A stretch of 6,970 nt of DNA. Origin: Ignavibacteriota bacterium (lineage in GTDB: Bacteria > Bacteroidota > UBA10030 > UBA6906). The notes beneath the pieces are model-generated. The model searched no databases. It saw nothing but the letters and a program-made list of their open reading frames with translations, and was not told the DNA's origin. The stretch covers positions 24,053 through 31,022 of the forward strand of contig PMNP01000136.1 of NCBI GenBank assembly GCA_003161755.1. Direction: 5' to 3'. Each line of letters begins with the position of its first letter. Positions within the stretch are counted from its first letter, which is position 1. Of this stretch, positions 5,178 through 6,970 are shown piece after piece. Both the position numbers and the translations under genes were made by a program.

Positions 5178-6970
5178 TGCCTGTGCCTTCCGGCAACGGT
5201 TGCGGTGGCTGTCCATCGGGAGCCGGACTTCCGTTGCCGGACTCCGAAAGATTCTGCTCGCGTCCTCTCCGGGTTCTTCTCGGACGTTGAACCACTTCAG
5301 GATACTTCACTCTACCATGGTAGGCGCCCACCAGAACAGTGAGGAATGCGGCTTTGATACGAGTCAGGTCCTTCAATGTAAGAGGACACTCGTCGAGCTC
5401 CCCTTCTTCAAACCGCTTCTTGATCAACTCTCCAATCGCATCCTCAATGCGTTGCGGCGTGGGCTCCTCAATGGTCCGGACGGATGCTTCCACGGCGTCG
5501 GCGAGCATCATAATTCCTGTTTCCTTCGTTTGCGGCTTTGGACCGGGATAGCGGTAGTCCGCTTCCTTGATCTCGTCGAGTTTTGTTTCGTCACCCGTCT
5601 TGTGAGCGAGCGAGAGCGCCTTATTATAGAAATAATCGATTCGCGTTGTGCCATGATGCATGGGAATGAAATCGATCACCTCCTCGGGGAGATTATACTC
5701 GCGCGCAAGTGCAACGCCATCCTTCACATGTGCAACAATGATGAGCGAGCTCATGCGCGGCGCAAGCTTGTCGTGTTTGCTCCTGTACGTTTTCTGGTTT
5801 TCGACGAAGTATGCCGGCTTCTCGATCTTCCCGATGTCATGAAAATATGCGCCTACGCGCGCAAGGATTTCGTTTGCGCCGACTGACGCGGCTGCCGCTT
5901 CTGCAAGTGTTGCCATCGACAGACTGTGGTGATACGTTCCTGGCGCCTGCACCGCCAACATACGCAAGAGCGGGTGGTTGAACTGACCCATTTCCAGAAG
6001 GGTGAGATCCGTGGTAACCCTGAATACCCGTTCAAGGAATATCAACAACCCGTAAGTCAGTACCGGCGAGATAATGGCGTTAATCAACGCATAAAGCAAC
6101 TGCTCCCCGATGATCGGCATTGACTCAAACCGTTCGAGACCAAGCGCAACGATGACGCAGGCATAGCCGATGAATATGAAACCGAGGGAACGGAAGATCT
6201 GCGAGCGATTTTTCATGTCCCGCACGCTGTAGACAGCGAGTACTCCCGCTACAAGCGAAGTGAGAGCGATGCCATAATCATTCCCGCGAATTCCCCCCAC
6301 AATATAGGCAATGACCACCGTGCCATAAAACCCCACGCGGGAGTCAAAGATGATTGTGAGGAGCATCGAAGCCGCGGGAACGACAATCAGGAACTCAAGC
6401 GGCGCGTTAACGTCAAGCTCCCTCGTCAAATACGCAAAGATCCCCTCGAGGAGAATCAGGAATGCGATGAGCGCCAGACGCCTGTTGTTGGCAAAAATTC
6501 GCTTGCGGAAGAGCGCAAGGTACATGCCATACAAGAATATCACGACAATCACATGCAGTGCGATGCCGAGAATCTGTCCAAGCGTGCTCCCTTCCGGCCC
6601 ACGCTCCGCTTTGACACGCCTGAGCGAGTCGAGCTTCAAAAGGATATCCTGCGTTATCCTGTCGTGCTTGCTGACAATCCGTTCGTTCTCCTGGACGAAG
6701 CCCGCAGTGCGCGGCACAGCATCCATCGCCACCGCAAGAGCCTGATCTGTTGCGGCGTGGTCGTACTTCAGGTTTGGCACGAGATACTGAATGGTGATCT
6801 TGTAGGCAATGTCGAGGGCGGCGGGATTGGAGGGGATTCTCTCTCGTAACGTCTGCTCGAGCAGACTGACAACCTCTGAATGGTCCAGAATCCGGGACTC
6901 CGGCACAATCTCTTCCTCAGTCCCGTGGCGTAATGCAATTGCGTGTTGGGAAAGCTGGGATTTGACTCGT
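5161..6970 (-). CDS. pgpH: 7TM-HD family c-di-AMP phosphodiesterase, PgpH-like (5' end cut by window edge)
   Basis: This is a membrane protein of the 7TM receptor plus HD hydrolase family. Characterised members such as Listeria PgpH hydrolyse cyclic di-AMP to pApA. The frame is open to the right edge, so 602 C-terminal residues are visible and the start is outside; the GTG at 6906 is an internal Val. Counting from the first visible codon: the end of the extracytoplasmic 7TMR-HDED domain (1-125); about seven membrane segments (near 130-156, 162-182, 190-209, 213-227, 232-249, 260-278, 285-312); and a cytoplasmic HD domain (about 325-560). Its metal set is complete: His348 (GTYHHSL), His377-Asp378 (YFHDIGKIEKP), His414 (AHVKDG), His438/His439 (PMHHGT) and Asp491 (MLADAVEA). 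It ends in an Arg-rich then Pro/Gly/Asn-rich tail of about 40 residues. Substrate is inferred from family membership. The 3' end overlaps xerD by 17 bp. Confidence 0.92.
   Translation of the reverse strand, partial: RVKSQLSQHAIALRHGTEEEIVPESRILDHSEVVSLLEQTLRERIPSNPAALDIAYKITIQYLVPNLKYDHAATDQALAVAMDAVPRTAGFVQENERIVSKHDRITQDILLKLDSLRRVKAERGPEGSTLGQILGIALHVIVVIFLYGMYLALFRKRIFANNRRLALIAFLILLEGIFAYLTRELDVNAPLEFLIVVPAASMLLTIIFDSRVGFYGTVVIAYIVGGIRGNDYGIALTSLVAGVLAVYSVRDMKNRSQIFRSLGFIFIGYACVIVALGLERFESMPIIGEQLLYALINAIISPVLTYGLLIFLERVFRVTTDLTLLEMGQFNHPLLRMLAVQAPGTYHHSLSMATLAEAAAASVGANEILARVGAYFHDIGKIEKPAYFVENQKTYRSKHDKLAPRMSSLIIVAHVKDGVALAREYNLPEEVIDFIPMHHGTTRIDYFYNKALSLAHKTGDETKLDEIKEADYRYPGPKPQTKETGIMMLADAVEASVRTIEEPTPQRIEDAIGELIKKRFEEGELDECPLTLKDLTRIKAAFLTVLVGAYHGRVKYPEVVQRPRRTRRGREQNLSESGNGSPAPDGQPPQPLPEGTGNENVP
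5186..5191 (-). promoter_or_regulatory. Ribosome binding site of xerD inside pgpH
   Basis: GGAAGG on the minus strand lies 8 nt before the xerD ATG at 5177, within the last codons of the phosphodiesterase gene. It decides between the two in-frame xerD starts in favour of the downstream ATG. Confidence 0.6.

Noticed and set aside
5178..5216. Upstream xerD start at 5216
   Set aside because: It adds 13 residues unlike XerD N-termini and lies deeper in pgpH. The downstream ATG has a well-placed GGAAGG and matches the family length.
4822..5886. 354-aa plus-strand open frame
   Set aside because: It lies antisense to xerD and pgpH, both certain genes, and its translation is Arg/Ser/Leu-rich with no recognisable motif. 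It looks like a codon-bias shadow.
6904..6906. GTG as the start of the phosphodiesterase
   Set aside because: The frame stays open upstream to the window edge, and starting here would leave out most of the extracytoplasmic domain and the leading signal/membrane segment expected of this family.

Overview
The window is a compact bacterial chromosomal segment of six genes. All lie on the minus strand, so transcription runs from high to low coordinates. In transcription order they are: a c-di-AMP phosphodiesterase of the 7TM-HD (PgpH) family, with its 5' end cut by the right window edge; xerD; a small site-2-protease-family (M50) membrane metalloprotease; lysA (diaminopimelate decarboxylase); asd (aspartate-semialdehyde dehydrogenase); and ddl (D-alanine--D-alanine ligase), which runs off the left edge without a visible stop. 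Genes fill nearly all of the DNA. The longest gaps are about 75-80 bp, and I see no RNA gene, mobile element, CRISPR array or convincing terminator.

Layout: pgpH and xerD overlap by 17 bp. xerD and the protease are separated by 34 or 82 bp depending on the protease start. The protease and lysA are separated by 73 bp, lysA and asd by 75 bp, and asd and ddl by only 3 bp. The ddl ribosome binding site lies in the last codons of asd. The same strand, short gaps and lack of terminators fit one long transcript, possibly with internal promoters before lysA and asd. I could not identify promoter boxes with confidence.

Functional theme: asd makes the semialdehyde that feeds diaminopimelate (DAP), lysine, threonine and methionine. 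LysA converts meso-DAP to lysine. Ddl makes the D-Ala-D-Ala end of the peptidoglycan stem peptide. PgpH degrades c-di-AMP, a second messenger tied to turgor and cell-wall balance. XerD resolves chromosome dimers at division, and the M50 protease cleaves membrane proteins. Together they read as a growth, envelope and division housekeeping block.

Organism: a DAP-using bacterium with a DdlA-type ligase, GC slightly above 50 percent and recognisable Shine-Dalgarno sites. A PgpH-type protein together with these Asd, LysA and XerD sequences suggests the Bacteroidota/Chlorobiota/Ignavibacteriota side of the tree. That is an impression from remembered sequences and is held at low confidence.

I found no new multi-gene system. 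The observation most worth checking is in LysA: the usual EPGR motif, whose Glu contacts the PLP ring nitrogen in fold-type III decarboxylases, reads QPGR here, and a usually conserved Gly shortly after it is Ser.
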